A DNA stretch of 64,000 nucleotides from Paraglaciecola algarum (lineage in GTDB: Bacteria; Pseudomonadota; Gammaproteobacteria; Enterobacterales; Alteromonadaceae). Both the position numbers and the translations under genes were made by a program. The stretch lies in contig NZ_JAKGAS010000003.1 of assembly GCF_021532655.1 (NCBI RefSeq), positions 416,911 through 480,910 of the forward strand, in the 5' to 3' direction. The notes beneath the pieces were generated by a model. It was given only the letters and a program-made list of their open reading frames with translations. It was not told where the DNA came from and did no database searches. Position 1 is the first letter of the stretch. Every line of letters starts with the position of its first letter. Below, piece by piece: positions 15,584-25,825 of the stretch.

Positions 15584-18514
15584 CTAGTCTCCCATATACG
15601 TCTCTATAGAAGGACAACTACAAATAAGGTTGCGGTCCCCATAAACATCATCTATCCGATTAACTGATGGCCAAAACTTGTTACGAGCCACTGCTGCTAC
15701 TGGATAAGCGGCTAGTTGCCTATCATAACTACGAGTCCATTCACTGTCACAAATATCATCTAGTGTATGTGGTGCATTAAACAGTGGGTTGTCGGTTGCG
15801 CTCCACTCCCCTGCTTCTACTTTGGCTATTTCTTGACGAATACTCACCATGGCTTCAATAAACCTATCTAGTTCAGCTTTGGCTTCTGACTCAGTCGGTT
15901 CTATCATCAAGGTGCCCGCTACTGGAAAGCTCATAGTGGGGGCATGAAAACCATAATCGTTTAAGCGTTTGGCCACGTCCATTTCTGTTACACCACTTGA
16001 TTCTTTAAGCGGGCGCAAATCAATAATACATTCATGAGCAACACGGTCGTTACGGCCACGGTATAACACTGGGTAATGGCTACTGAGTTTATTCGCTACA
16101 TAGTTGGCATTTAACATAGCCACTTCGGTAGCTTTTTTCAGGCCTTGGCCACCCATCATTTTGATGTACATGTAACTAATTGGCAAAATAGATGCACTGC
16201 CCCAAGGTGCCGCAGATACTGCGCCCATTCTGTTTGATGAACCACCCTCGCGCACTTTAGTGTCACCTGTGTTTTCAACACCTACTACTTTGTGGTTAGG
16301 TAAAAACGGCGCTAAGTGGGCTTTTACACCAATTGGCCCCATACCTGGGCCACCACCACCGTGGGGAATACAAAAGGTTTTATGCAAGTTTAAATGAGAT
16401 ACATCTGAGCCAATTGAGCCAGGTGATGTCACACCTACTTGGGCGTTCATGTTGGCGCCATCCATGTAAACCTGACCGCCAAACTCGTGCACTATGTCAC
16501 ACATTTCGCGAATAGTTTCTTCGTAAACACCATGGGTAGACGGGTAAGTGATCATGGCACAAGACAAGTTTTCACCTGCTTCAGCGGCCTTTTTACGTAA
16601 GTCGGCTAGATCCACATTACCGTTTTTATCACAGGCAACCACTACCACTTTTAAGCTAACCATTTGTGCAGATGCGGGGTTAGTGCCATGAGCTGAGCTT
16701 GGGATTAGGCAGATGTTTCTGTGCCCTTGGTTATTACTTTCGTGGTATTTTTGAATCGTGATTAAACCCGCATATTCACCTTGAGCACCAGAGTTGGGCT
16801 GCATAGACAAAGCGTCGTAACCGGTTATTTCAATTAACCATTCACTTAACTCATCAATCATGAGTTTATAACCTTGTGCTTGGTCAAGGGGAGCAAACGG
16901 ATGCAGTTGACCAAACTCAGGCCAAGTCACTGGTAACATTTCAGCAGTGGCGTTTAACTTCATAGTACAAGAGCCAAGGGAAATCATAGAATGATTTAAG
17001 GCTAAATCTTTGTCTTCCAAGGATTTGATATAACGCAACATTTCAGTTTCGCTGTGGTAACTATTAAATACTGAATGGGTTAAAAACTCGCTCGTTCTGA
17101 TTAATTCGGCTGGGATAGATTGGCTGCCTTTTTCTACTATCTCAGTATCAAATGCTTTAATGTCTAACTCTACGTTTGCACCTACAAAGGCTTGGTAAAT
17201 AGCCTGTAAATCGTCTCGGGTAGTGGTTTCATCTAAACTAATACCTAACACAGCATCAACGTCTGTTCGAAGGTTTAGGTTTTGCTTTAAAGCGGCAGAT
17301 ATGATTTTTTGTTTGTTAGTACCTACTTTCACGCTTAACGTATCGAACCAAGTATTATTAACTAATTCAAAACCTGATTTTTGTAACCCAGCGGCTAAAA
17401 CATCAGCAAATCTGTGCACACGAGAGGCGATTGTTTTAAGACCTTCTGGGCCATGATAAACCGCATAAAATGAAGCCATGTTGGCTAATAACACTTGAGC
17501 TGTACAAATATTAGAATTGGCTTTTTCGCGACGAATATGTTGCTCACGGGTTTGCAGAGCCATACGTAATGCGGGACGACCACGGGTATCTTTAGACACA
17601 CCAATAATCCGCCCAGGCAGAGAGCGTTTGTAGCTATCTCGAGTGGCAAAAAATGCTGCGTGTGGACCGCCGTAACCCATAGGCACACCAAATCGTTGGG
17701 CACTACCTAACACCACATCGGCACCTAGTTCACCTGGCGACTTAAGTAATACCAAACTCAATAAGTCGGCAGCCACTGCCACTATGCCTTTATTTGCCTG
17801 TACCGCTTTAATAATGTCTTCAATATCATTTATCGCACCCGACGTGCCTGGATATTGTAATAATGCGCCGAATATATTGTGCTCGCTAGCTTCAACTGCT
17901 TTGCCCACTACCACTTCAAAACCAAACATATCCGCCCGATTTTGTACTACGTCTAAGGTTTGCGGATGTACATCATCGGCCACAAAGTAAATATTAGCCT
18001 TACGATTTTTAGATACCCGTTTGGCTAGCCCCATAGCTTCGGCTGCTGCTGTTGCTTCGTCTAACAAAGAGGCTGAGGCCAGTTCCATGCCCGTTAAATC
18101 GATTGTAGCTTGTTGGAAGTTTAGTAGTGCTTCTAATCTACCTTGGGCAATTTCTGGTTGGTAAGGAGTATAAGCGGTATACCAACCTGGGTTTTCTAAT
18201 ACATTTCGTAGAATAACGTTAGGCGTTAAAGTGTTGTAATAGCCCATACCAATGTACGAACGATTAATTTTATTTTGACTGGCCATCTCTTTTAATTGAG
18301 CCAATGCTTTAGTTTCAGTGTGCGCTTCGCCAACATTGATCGGTGATGATAAACGAATACTTTCGGGTACCGTTTGTTGCATTAAGTCATCTAAGGAGCT
18401 TGCGCCAATGGCAGACAACATCTCGTCCATCTCAGCTTCGCTAGGACCAATATGACGACGAATAAAATCCTGTTTTTGTTCGAGTTGAGATAAAGAAAAA
18501 TGAGTTAATGACAT
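15584..18514 (-). CDS. gcvP: Glycine dehydrogenase (decarboxylating), P protein
   Basis: The 976-residue length is right for the single-chain P protein of the glycine cleavage system, which decarboxylates glycine and passes the aminomethyl group to lipoylated GcvH. The N-terminal half begins [17 protein letters not shown]. The C-terminal half carries the pyridoxal-phosphate lysine, Lys712 in [20 protein letters not shown]. Both halves of the internally duplicated fold are intact. It is the last gene of gcvT-gcvH-gcvP on the minus strand, 110 bases after gcvH. The operon feeds one-carbon units to tetrahydrofolate. Confidence 0.98.
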   Translation of the reverse strand: MSLTHFSLSQLEQKQDFIRRHIGPSEAEMDEMLSAIGASSLDDLMQQTVPESIRLSSPINVGEAHTETKALAQLKEMASQNKINRSYIGMGYYNTLTPNVILRNVLENPGWYTAYTPYQPEIAQGRLEALLNFQQATIDLTGMELASASLLDEATAAAEAMGLAKRVSKNRKANIYFVADDVHPQTLDVVQNRADMFGFEVVVGKAVEASEHNIFGALLQYPGTSGAINDIEDIIKAVQANKGIVAVAADLLSLVLLKSPGELGADVVLGSAQRFGVPMGYGGPHAAFFATRDSYKRSLPGRIIGVSKDTRGRPALRMALQTREQHIRREKANSNICTAQVLLANMASFYAVYHGPEGLKTIASRVHRFADVLAAGLQKSGFELVNNTWFDTLSVKVGTNKQKIISAALKQNLNLRTDVDAVLGISLDETTTRDDLQAIYQAFVGANVELDIKAFDTEIVEKGSQSIPAELIRTSEFLTHSVFNSYHSETEMLRYIKSLEDKDLALNHSMISLGSCTMKLNATAEMLPVTWPEFGQLHPFAPLDQAQGYKLMIDELSEWLIEITGYDALSMQPNSGAQGEYAGLITIQKYHESNNQGHRNICLIPSSAHGTNPASAQMVSLKVVVVACDKNGNVDLADLRKKAAEAGENLSCAMITYPSTHGVYEETIREMCDIVHEFGGQVYMDGANMNAQVGVTSPGSIGSDVSHLNLHKTFCIPHGGGGPGMGPIGVKAHLAPFLPNHKVVGVENTGDTKVREGGSSNRMGAVSAAPWGSASILPISYMYIKMMGGQGLKKATEVAMLNANYVANKLSSHYPVLYRGRNDRVAHECIIDLRPLKESSGVTEMDVAKRLNDYGFHAPTMSFPVAGTLMIEPTESEAKAELDRFIEAMVSIRQEIAKVEAGEWSATDNPLFNAPHTLDDICDSEWTRSYDRQLAAYPVAAVARNKFWPSVNRIDDVYGDRNLICSCPSIETYMGD

Positions 18515-18624
18515 GACTAAATATGACTTCCAGACTAAAAATAAGGGAATAAATAAAAGGTTTACCCACTAACAGTAAACCTTTTGTTAATACAATGAAT
18601 TAAAACGCACTTGGTATGAGGTGA

Positions 18625-19014
18625 TTACTCGTCTTCGATGCTGGTTTCATAACCTTCTGCATCTAATAAAGCTTCAACTTCTTCTGGGTCTTCCGCTTTA
18701 ATTTGGAATAACCAACCGTCGCCGTATGGGTCTGAGTTAACTAGTTCAGGCGAATCTTCTAAATCTTCGTTAATTGCAACCACTTCACCAGTAAGAGGTG
18801 CATACACATCTGATGCAGCCTTAACCGATTCAGCCACGGCTACATCATCACCTGTAGCGACTTCTGAGCCAACATCAGGCAATTCAACAAACACCATGTC
18901 ACCTAACAATTCTTGTGCATGCTCACTAATACCGACGGTAAAAACACCATCACCTTCAGGACGTACCCATTCATGAGTGGAGGCATAACGTAAATCTGTT
19001 GGAATATTGCTCAT
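18625..19014 (-). CDS. gcvH: Glycine cleavage system H protein
   Basis: The 129-residue protein is full length for GcvH and carries the lipoyl-attachment lysine, Lys65 in [14 protein letters not shown]. It opens [14 protein letters not shown], as in the family. Lipoylated GcvH shuttles the aminomethyl intermediate from GcvP to GcvT and electrons to lipoamide dehydrogenase, in the cytoplasm. It lies 90 bases after gcvT and 110 before gcvP, with no terminator visible in either gap, so the three are probably one operon. Confidence 0.98.
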   Translation of the reverse strand: MSNIPTDLRYASTHEWVRPEGDGVFTVGISEHAQELLGDMVFVELPDVGSEVATGDDVAVAESVKAASDVYAPLTGEVVAINEDLEDSPELVNSDPYGDGWLFQIKAEDPEEVEALLDAEGYETSIEDE

Positions 19015-19104
19015 TCTTGTTCCTAATAATTATCAACGAATTTTATAAATACCAAACTGGTATGACGGTTAAAAGACTTTTTTATTATTTCAAGCTAAGT
19101 TAAA

Positions 19105-20184
19105 TTACAAAACACTTTTGCCATTTCGGACAAAGCTAGGTTTAACTACATTTACTGTAACCCACTTTTTACGGATTTCCACCTCAGCATTTTCTGTTAC
19201 TGATGCAGGCACACGAGCCAAAGCAATACTATGACCTAAAGTAGGCGAAAAAGTCCCCGAAGTGATCACACCTTCGCCCCCGGCTACTTTGACTGTTTGG
19301 CCAGCACGTAAGACACCCTTGTCGGTCATGACTAAACCTACAAGCTTGTCGGTACCGTCTATTTTTTGTTGCTCTAATACTTCTCGACCTACAAAATTTC
19401 GGTCGTTAGGTTGCCAAGTAATTGTCCAAGCCATATTTGCGGCAAGTGGCGAGGTGTTTTCGTCCATATCTTGGCCATACAAGTTCATGCCAGCTTCAAG
19501 GCGCAATGTATCTCGTGCGCCTAAACCACATGGTTTAACACCTAGATCAAGTAACTTTTGCCAAAAATCAGCGGCGTCAGCATTAGGTACCATTATTTCG
19601 TACCCTGCTTCACCGGTATAACCCGTGGTAGCAATAAATAAGTCTTCGGCTTGCACACCATAAAATGCTTTCATTCCAGCTACCGCTTCTTTTTGAGCAG
19701 CAGAAAACAACTCAGCTGCTTTAGCTTTTGCATTCGGACCTTGCACGGCTATCATGGCGAACTCTGGACGCTCTGTAATAGCTACATCAAACTCTGCTGC
19801 TTGCTTAAGCAACCAATCCATATCTTTTTCGCGGGTAGCTGAATTCACCACTAAGCGGTAATTTTCAGTCGAAAAGTAATAAACAATAAGGTCATCTACC
19901 ACGCCACCAGCATGATTCAACATACCGCTATACAAAGCTTTACCTTTGTCTTGTAATTTGGCTACATCATTGGCTAACAGGAAGCGTAAATAGTTTTGAG
20001 CGTCAACGCCTGTGACATCCACAATTGTCATGTGCGATACATCAAACATACCTGAGTCTTGGCGCACTGCGTGATGCTCTTCGATTTGCGAGCCATAATT
20101 AATGGGCATTTCCCAGCCATGAAAATCAACCATTTTGGCTTTCGATTCTAAATGTTTAGCGTGTAAAACCGTTTTATTTGGCAT
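19105..20184 (-). CDS. gcvT: Aminomethyltransferase, glycine cleavage T protein
   Basis: The product transfers the methylene group from GcvH to tetrahydrofolate. It contains [15 protein letters not shown] near the N-terminus, [14 protein letters not shown], the folate-site region [13 protein letters not shown] and the C-terminal KPSFVRNG, with no gaps. I place the start at the ATG at 20184 (359 residues, MPNKTVLH), matching the usual family length of about 364. An in-frame TTG at 20232 would add 16 residues not expected in the family. The Shine-Dalgarno is poor at both sites. I looked upstream for a glycine riboswitch and saw none; the 180-base gap to the divergent LysR gene is very A/T-rich. 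Confidence 0.95.
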   Translation of the reverse strand: MPNKTVLHAKHLESKAKMVDFHGWEMPINYGSQIEEHHAVRQDSGMFDVSHMTIVDVTGVDAQNYLRFLLANDVAKLQDKGKALYSGMLNHAGGVVDDLIVYYFSTENYRLVVNSATREKDMDWLLKQAAEFDVAITERPEFAMIAVQGPNAKAKAAELFSAAQKEAVAGMKAFYGVQAEDLFIATTGYTGEAGYEIMVPNADAADFWQKLLDLGVKPCGLGARDTLRLEAGMNLYGQDMDENTSPLAANMAWTITWQPNDRNFVGREVLEQQKIDGTDKLVGLVMTDKGVLRAGQTVKVAGGEGVITSGTFSPTLGHSIALARVPASVTENAEVEIRKKWVTVNVVKPSFVRNGKSVL

Positions 20185-20367
20185 GTGAAGAGCGACTCGA
20201 ATGTAATCAATGAAAGCAGTATAGGCAGTCAAGAAACTAACAACAAATTGAAATAATTTATCTATACATAATAATTATTAATGTATATATGTATAATCAT
20301 TTAAATTACTTATTTAAATAATTATTAACCTGACTTTTAAACTGATTGTTAAAACAAGGGAGCGAGC

Positions 20368-21231
20368 TTGAAGCAACTATCTTTAGATAATTTACGCACC
20401 TTCGTGACTGTGGTAAATGAAGCCGGGTATGCTAAGGCTGGTGATGTATTGGGTAAATCCCAACCTGCTATTAGTTTACAAATTAAACGTCTTGAGCAGC
20501 AACTATCCATACGTTTGTTTAATAAAAAAGGCCAGAGGCAGATAGTCAATCACGAGGGGCTTAAACTATATAAAACAGCCTTAAAGATGCTTGCATTAAA
20601 TGACGAGTTATTCAGTCAATTTCAACCAACACTATTAAAAGGTAGGATTCGTTTAGGGATCCCCAGTGAATTTGCCACCACCTTATTACCGAGTATTATT
20701 GGTGAGTTTAGTAAGTTATATCCTGAAGTTTCACTAGAAGTCACATCCGCCTTAAGTAAAAACCTATTATCTAAAGACAACGAAAATACATTCGACTTAA
20801 CCATGGCCCTAGTCAACCCAAATAGTAATCCAGACACAGAAGTTGCAGGGCAACTTTTACTTGATGATGATTTAGTCTGGGTGGGTGATAAGTCTAACTC
20901 CTATGGAGAAAACACGATTTCTTTAGTGGTAGCGCCAGATGGTTGTGTTTACCGTACTCGGATAATTAATACTTTAAAACAACAAACCCAAGCATGGCGC
21001 ATTAGTTACACCAACGCTGATTTAAGCGGTATTACTGCTGCTATCAAACAAGGTTTGGGTATCAGTGCTTTAGCAAAAAGCAGTGTGCCCAAAGAGTTAG
21101 ATATTATCCAACATACCAGCCTACCGCCGTTAGGGCGTATTAAAATATGTTTATTCACAGGAAATACCCAACACCCACAGGCATGTGCCAAATTGGCTGA
21201 ATTTATTCAATCAAAACTATACCAAGCATAA
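20368..21231 (+). CDS. LysR-family regulator divergent from gcvT
   Basis: The 287-residue protein has a LysR winged helix-turn-helix (LDNLRTFVTVVNEAGYAKAG, KSQPAISLQIKRLEQQL) and an effector domain from about residue 90. The start codon is TTG at 20368, supported by GGGAG about seven bases upstream; no in-frame ATG nearby fits the family. It is transcribed away from the glycine cleavage operon across an A/T-rich gap and may regulate it, as GcvA does in enterics. It is not clearly a GcvA orthologue by the motifs I can read, so the link rests on position only. Confidence 0.85.
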   Translation: MKQLSLDNLRTFVTVVNEAGYAKAGDVLGKSQPAISLQIKRLEQQLSIRLFNKKGQRQIVNHEGLKLYKTALKMLALNDELFSQFQPTLLKGRIRLGIPSEFATTLLPSIIGEFSKLYPEVSLEVTSALSKNLLSKDNENTFDLTMALVNPNSNPDTEVAGQLLLDDDLVWVGDKSNSYGENTISLVVAPDGCVYRTRIINTLKQQTQAWRISYTNADLSGITAAIKQGLGISALAKSSVPKELDIIQHTSLPPLGRIKICLFTGNTQHPQACAKLAEFIQSKLYQA

Positions 21232-21246
21232 AACGCAGGCATAAAA

Positions 21247-21275
21247 AAACGCCAGTTGTAAACAACTAGCGTTTT
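21247..21275. terminator. Bidirectional terminator
   Basis: The arms AAAACGC.AGTTGT and ACAACTAGCGTTTT form a stem with A-run and T-run flanks, between the convergent LysR gene and a small minus-strand gene. Confidence 0.75.
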
Positions 21276-21295
21276 CAAAGAATACATAAGCGAAG

Positions 21296-21466
21296 CTACA
21301 CGCCTTGTTTTGCCATCAATATCGCAAAACCTGTCACGACTAATAACAGTGAAAACATTCTTTTATGGTACTTTCCATGGTAATAAGCTTTACGTCGTTC
21401 CTTGAAAAACAGACCTCCAGAAAACTCTTCTGATGTATGTCCGTTGTCATTCAAATCGTGTTTCAT
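21296..21466 (-). CDS. Small single-span membrane protein, 56 residues
   Basis: This short gene starts at an ATG preceded by a very strong Shine-Dalgarno (GGGAGGTG) and ends just before the shared terminator. The protein has a polar N-terminus (MKHDLNDNGHTSEEF), a basic patch with KERRKAYYHGKYHKR near residues 22-36, and one hydrophobic helix (MFSLLLVVTGFAILMA, about 37-52). By the positive-inside rule the basic N-terminal part should face the cytoplasm. I do not recognise a family. The strong ribosome site, the terminator and clean ends make it a credible real gene. It is unrelated to its neighbours. Confidence 0.65.
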   Translation of the reverse strand: MKHDLNDNGHTSEEFSGGLFFKERRKAYYHGKYHKRMFSLLLVVTGFAILMAKQGV

Positions 21467-21677
21467 AAACACCTCCCAAAAAACAGACTAGTGTGATCAA
21501 ATTAATTATTATTTAGCAATTTATGATCATCGGACAGAATAGTACCCGATAAGTTCCATAAAGAAAGCTTTTTTTTACAAAAAATTAACTTTTTACCTTA
21601 ATCTTGTATTTTTGGGAAAATAGTCTACCGATTTGTAATTTACTATTGCTTAACAAAAGCAACCAGAACCAGTTAAG

Positions 21678-22736
21678 TTAATCGTCAGACTTCAATCTTA
21701 CGTAAGTTTTATATTTTTTCTGTAATAACTTATCAATGTACCGGGTAAGTTTTATTTTTTGGCTCAAAGCATTATCTAAGGCATCGACTAACTCAGTTAA
21801 CATGGTTTTATAATATTCTACGTCTTTGACCTGGCCTTCTGCAGTAGGCAGATCTAAAATTCCAGTGGGCTGGTCAGACTGATTAACTGCACTTGAATCA
21901 GCTACTTGTGGCGCCTTTTCAGGGCGGAACATTTCTTCAGAGACCTCTTTGATAACACACTCAATAGCTTCGCCACTAAATGTTTCCAATTCTTCAAGAA
22001 ACCCATAGAGCAATATTCTGTCCATCAAAGTGTTTATTCTGCGGGGCACACCTGTAGTGAATTGAAAAATATTATCGAATGCTTCGTCGGAAAATAACAC
22101 TTTACCATCCCAACCGGCATGACTCATTCGATATTCAATATAAGCTTTACATTCATCTTCTGTAAGTGGAGCTAAATGACAACTCGCCACGATCCGTTGT
22201 CTAAACTGCTCCATATTAGGTGCACGTAAAATCGGTTGTAATTCTTCTTGGCCTAACAAAAAGCTTTGCAATAAAGGTTTACCTTCGGCCTGGAAATTCG
22301 ACAACATACGCAGTTCTTCGATAGTTTCCAAGGGTAAGTTCTGAGCTTCATCAACTAATAAAAGTGCTCGTTTGCCTTCTTTATGTAAGCTCATTAAATA
22401 AGCTTCAAGATCATTTAAAATATCAGTCTTAGTACTACCTTTAGTAGTTACTTGAAACTTACTAGCGACCATTTTGACCAATTCATCAGGACTTAATTTA
22501 GGTGAAACAATTTGCGCTGCAACTATGTCTTGCTGCATTTGATCCAATAAACTGTTAGCAATAGTGGTTTTACCGGTACCAATATCCCCAGTAATCACAA
22601 TAAAACCTTCGGCTTGAGATAAACCATATTGTAGATATGACATGGCTCTTTTATGCCATTTACTACCAAAGAAAAAACTAGGGTCTGGCGTTAATTGAAA
22701 AGGCTTTGAATTAAGGCCGTAATAATTTTCATACAT
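21678..22736 (-). CDS. ExeA-like AAA ATPase
   Basis: The 352-residue protein begins MYENYYGLNSKPFQLTPDP, the standard opening of ExeA/GspA-type ATPases. It has Walker A GDIGTGKT (residues 50-57), Walker B ALLLVDEAQNLP, and the FRQRIVASCHL and GVPRRINTLMDR segments. Related ATPases serve type II secretion (ExeA) and exopolysaccharide/PEP-CTERM export. This one lacks the peptidoglycan-binding C-terminus of ExeA. Its last 90 residues are a charged, partly helical tail. It stands alone with no secretion or exopolysaccharide genes beside it, so its role is open. Confidence 0.85.
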   Translation of the reverse strand: MYENYYGLNSKPFQLTPDPSFFFGSKWHKRAMSYLQYGLSQAEGFIVITGDIGTGKTTIANSLLDQMQQDIVAAQIVSPKLSPDELVKMVASKFQVTTKGSTKTDILNDLEAYLMSLHKEGKRALLLVDEAQNLPLETIEELRMLSNFQAEGKPLLQSFLLGQEELQPILRAPNMEQFRQRIVASCHLAPLTEDECKAYIEYRMSHAGWDGKVLFSDEAFDNIFQFTTGVPRRINTLMDRILLYGFLEELETFSGEAIECVIKEVSEEMFRPEKAPQVADSSAVNQSDQPTGILDLPTAEGQVKDVEYYKTMLTELVDALDNALSQKIKLTRYIDKLLQKKYKTYVRLKSDD

Positions 22737-22836
22737 AATATTGAGTCACTTGATCCGAAGATAAATTTAACATTTATTAGGAGAGTAAGCTTAAGCGATA
22801 TGAGACCTGCATAGCAAACTTTTAAACTACTTTAGA

Positions 22837-23490
22837 TCATACATTTTGATATATAGAAAAATAATGACAAACACATCCAGCGACCACAAACAGATGCCAA
22901 ACCGCATGGGTATAACGAGTAGATTTAGCCACATAAAAAGCCACTCCTACTGTATAGCAAAAACCACCAGCCACTAGCAGCCAAAACCCATTAGAAGTTA
23001 ATTGTTGATATAAAGGATATATAAATCCTAAGGCTAGCCAGCCCATCAATAAATAAGTAAGCAAAGATAATTTAGGAAATCTATGCTCAAAAAAACACTT
23101 AAATGCGACGCCAAACAAGGCAATTATCCATATAAGTGAAATGGCTACTAGGCCTAAAGTTCCTCCAACAACAAGCAGCATAAAGGGTGTATAAGTGCCC
23201 GCAATCAACACATAAATAGCACTATGATCAAGCGTTTTTAGCTTGGCTTTTAATATAGGGTTAGAGACTCCATGATATAAGGTCGACGATAGAAACATCA
23301 TCATCATTGATAAACAGTAAACAAAGCAGACAACTTGTGCGAATAGGTTATCTACCCGCATAAGTAAAAAAATTAATCCCAAAATCGCAGCGATAAAACC
23401 AGATGCATGACTAGCAGTATTCAACCACTCTTCTGAACTAGAATAGGGTTTATTTTTCAGAACCAATTTATCAACTGAAGTATCAAGCAT
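22837..23490 (-). CDS. trhA: Hemolysin III family (PAQR-type) membrane protein
   Basis: The 217-residue protein has about seven hydrophobic segments and the family residues: EEWLNTASHASGF near the N-terminus, SSTLYHGV (residues 68-75), LDHSAIYVLIAGTYTPF near 88-104, and HAVWHLFVVAGCVCHYFSIY at the end, with the histidines that bind zinc in PAQR proteins. TrhA proteins adjust membrane energetics or fluidity; haemolysin is a historical name. It ends the pair after the DUF21 gene, which stops three bases upstream of this start, so both are probably cotranscribed. Confidence 0.9.
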   Translation of the reverse strand: MLDTSVDKLVLKNKPYSSSEEWLNTASHASGFIAAILGLIFLLMRVDNLFAQVVCFVYCLSMMMMFLSSTLYHGVSNPILKAKLKTLDHSAIYVLIAGTYTPFMLLVVGGTLGLVAISLIWIIALFGVAFKCFFEHRFPKLSLLTYLLMGWLALGFIYPLYQQLTSNGFWLLVAGGFCYTVGVAFYVAKSTRYTHAVWHLFVVAGCVCHYFSIYQNV

Positions 23491-23492
23491 AT

Positions 23493-24545
23493 TTATTCGA
23501 CTATCTCTGCTTTACCATCTTTGTTGTCAGTACTGCCAATTCCTTTAAGCAAGCGTCCAAGTATATCTGCCCCCGTTATCACCCGTGGTTGGGCTGACCA
23601 AACCAAGATAACGTCAGTTTGTAGGACTTCATCTGATTGAGGCTCTAAATCATGAGCAAGTTTAAGGTGTTTCATCGCTTCGCCAAGCGAACATTCTTCG
23701 TTGTCTATAATCACTGGTCGATGACAATAGGCATAGGGATCTTTATTAGCATCTTCGGTAATAGTAGCCCGAATAAACCCGTCAGCATCTAACATTAATA
23801 GTGGTGTATTATTTTCATTTGTAAGCAACACCCATTTATGACCAGAACGATTAACCTCAAAACTAAACGCTTGAAATTCATCACTGCCCACTTCAGGTAA
23901 AATAGGCAAATCCAATTTACATGGCATTTTTAACACACTAGTTGGATCAAGGCTCTCACCTTCCTGACTAACCGTAATTTTATCAACCTGTAGAAAATTT
24001 AACGCCCCAACACCTTGTACATGTTCCATATCCGTATCTTCTGATTCAATATGGGCGTTAATAATTGCGGTTAACTCTTTCTCACGAAAATAGGTAATAC
24101 CTTCTCGGCCTAACCAACCATCTAAAACAAGTGCCGTTAGCTTGGCCACTGGAAACAACAAAATCTGATAAAACTTAATAATAGGTGTGAGTTTAGAAGC
24201 AACAGACAAGGCATTACGTGAAAAATACGCTTGAGGAAAGATTTCACCTAAAAAAGTGATCACTATAGTGGAGAACATAAACGAATACATACCAGCTAGA
24301 ACCGAGTCAGATAATAGTGTGAGTAATACGTTTATCGATACGTTTCCCCACAAAATAGTCGATAATAGAAAGTTAGAATCTTCTCGCATAGAAAGAATGA
24401 TCTTGGCACTTTTTTGCCCTTGTTGCGCCTCGACTTCGAGCTGTAAACGACTCAAACTAAAAAAGGCTAGGTTTAAGCCAGAAAATATTGCCGACTGCGT
24501 GACACAGACTGCAATGCCAATCCAAATAAAAATATCGTAGGTCAT
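23493..24545 (-). CDS. DUF21/CNNM-family membrane protein with CBS region
   Basis: The protein has a DUF21 transmembrane domain of three to four helices (about residues 1-160; SGLNLAFFSLSRLQLE and FLGEIFPQAYFSR are family marks) followed by a cytoplasmic regulatory region of the CBS-pair type ending VITGADILGRLLKG. CNNM/CorB-type proteins are linked to magnesium and cobalt transport. The usual C-terminal CorC-HlyC domain is absent. I start at the ATG at 24545 (MTYDIFIW) rather than a GTG three codons earlier. It overlaps or nearly abuts trhA, suggesting one operon concerned with membrane ion homeostasis. Confidence 0.8.
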   Translation of the reverse strand: MTYDIFIWIGIAVCVTQSAIFSGLNLAFFSLSRLQLEVEAQQGQKSAKIILSMREDSNFLLSTILWGNVSINVLLTLLSDSVLAGMYSFMFSTIVITFLGEIFPQAYFSRNALSVASKLTPIIKFYQILLFPVAKLTALVLDGWLGREGITYFREKELTAIINAHIESEDTDMEHVQGVGALNFLQVDKITVSQEGESLDPTSVLKMPCKLDLPILPEVGSDEFQAFSFEVNRSGHKWVLLTNENNTPLLMLDADGFIRATITEDANKDPYAYCHRPVIIDNEECSLGEAMKHLKLAHDLEPQSDEVLQTDVILVWSAQPRVITGADILGRLLKGIGSTDNKDGKAEIVE

Positions 24546-24790
24546 TAAAATCACATTTAGTTAAAAGGTTAAACTTGTCGATCAACAGGCAGATCAACAG
24601 CCGTTATGGATGTTACAACTCGGCACAAAATAGTGAGCATGGCTCACTACCGAATAATTTCTTGAGGCTAGCATACAATCATTAAATAACAGCAACATAT
24701 TCGTTACTTGTTCCTTTATTTAATCGTAATACCACCTAGTATCTAAATACCCCCTAAACTTTTAAATAACTTCCACTAAGTGAGACAACA

Positions 24791-25696
24791 ATGAAAATTG
24801 GCATTCTTTCCCGTAACAAAAACCTATACTCCACCCGGAGATTAAAAGAAGTTGGCGTAGCCAGAGGCCATGAAGTCGATATTATTGACACACTACATTG
24901 TTATATGGACATCACTAGCAGCAAACCTATGGTGCGCTATAAAGGTAAAGAACTACCGCAATATGACGCTATCATTCCTAGAATAGGCGCCTCAATTTCA
25001 TTTTATGGCACAGCGGTTGTGAGGCAATTTGAAATGACAGGTAGTTTTTGTGTAAACGAATCTGTGGCTATTAGTCGCTCACGAGACAAACTACGTTCAA
25101 TGCAACTATTGTCGCGAAAGGGTATAGGTTTGCCTAGAACCGGTTTTGCCAACCGCCCAGATAATATTAAAGATCTAATTAAAAATGTGGGTGGCGCGCC
25201 TTGTGTCATTAAATTGCTTGAAGGCACACAAGGAATTGGTGTGGTATTAGCCGAAACCTCAAAAACTGCAGAAGCCATAGTCGAAGCCTTTATGGGTTTA
25301 GAAGCAAACATTCTTATTCAAGAATTTATTAAAGAAGCAGGTGGCGCGGATATTCGATGTTTTGTAGTAGGCGACAAAGTAGTGGCGGCAATGAAACGAC
25401 AAGGTGCAGAGGGTGAGTTTAGATCTAACTTACACAGAGGTGGCTCTGCCGTTTTGGTTAAGTTAACCAAAGAAGAACGAGCCACGGCTGTTGCAGCGGC
25501 TAATATTATGGGCTTAAACGTATGTGGTGTTGATCTTTTACGTGCTGAACGTGGTCCAGTAGTAATGGAAGTCAACTCATCACCTGGTTTAGAAGGAATA
25601 GAAAATGCCACTAAAAAAGACGTTGCGGCATTAATTTATGAATTTATAGAAAAAAATGCCAAACCTCATCGTACTCGCACCCAAGGAAAAGGGTAA
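24791..25696 (+). CDS. rimK: Ribosomal protein S6 glutamate ligase family (ATP-grasp)
   Basis: The 301-residue protein matches RimK along its length: N-terminal [37 protein letters not shown], the ATP-grasp glycine loop LEGTQGIGV, the [15 protein letters not shown] strand and the metal-binding [12 protein letters not shown]. RimK adds glutamates to the C-terminus of ribosomal protein S6 and can make poly-glutamate. It is monocistronic, with a clear terminator at 25737. On the other strand just beyond lie an MscS channel and, further on, a peptidase homologue of the MATCAP family (see findings). Confidence 0.93.
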   Translation: MKIGILSRNKNLYSTRRLKEVGVARGHEVDIIDTLHCYMDITSSKPMVRYKGKELPQYDAIIPRIGASISFYGTAVVRQFEMTGSFCVNESVAISRSRDKLRSMQLLSRKGIGLPRTGFANRPDNIKDLIKNVGGAPCVIKLLEGTQGIGVVLAETSKTAEAIVEAFMGLEANILIQEFIKEAGGADIRCFVVGDKVVAAMKRQGAEGEFRSNLHRGGSAVLVKLTKEERATAVAAANIMGLNVCGVDLLRAERGPVVMEVNSSPGLEGIENATKKDVAALIYEFIEKNAKPHRTRTQGKG

Positions 25697-25741
25697 TACC
25701 ATTAGACATAAATAATTTCCCTCTTAGCGAGAATTTAAAAG
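25696..25741. repeat. Dispersed intergenic repeat, copy 2
   Basis: The element starts one base inside the rimK stop codon and runs into the rimK terminator. It is 40 of 46 identical to 5175-5220, ending in the same AGCGAGAATTTAAAAG. Confidence 0.65.
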
Positions 25742-25772
25742 CCATATTTGTTAATCACAAACATGGCTTTTT
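25737..25772 (+). terminator. rimK terminator
   Basis: AAAAGCCAT.TTTGT pairs with ACAAACATGGCTTTT and is followed by T. It shares its first bases with the end of the dispersed repeat. Confidence 0.8.
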
Positions 25773-25825
25773 CGATATAGAAAGTCTACTAAGTGCCACA
25801 TTTTAATATGACACAAGCCCACCCA

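Noticed and set aside
20233..20367. Possible glycine riboswitch upstream of gcvT
   Set aside because: The gap is short and A/T-rich, with no conserved riboswitch core that I can see.
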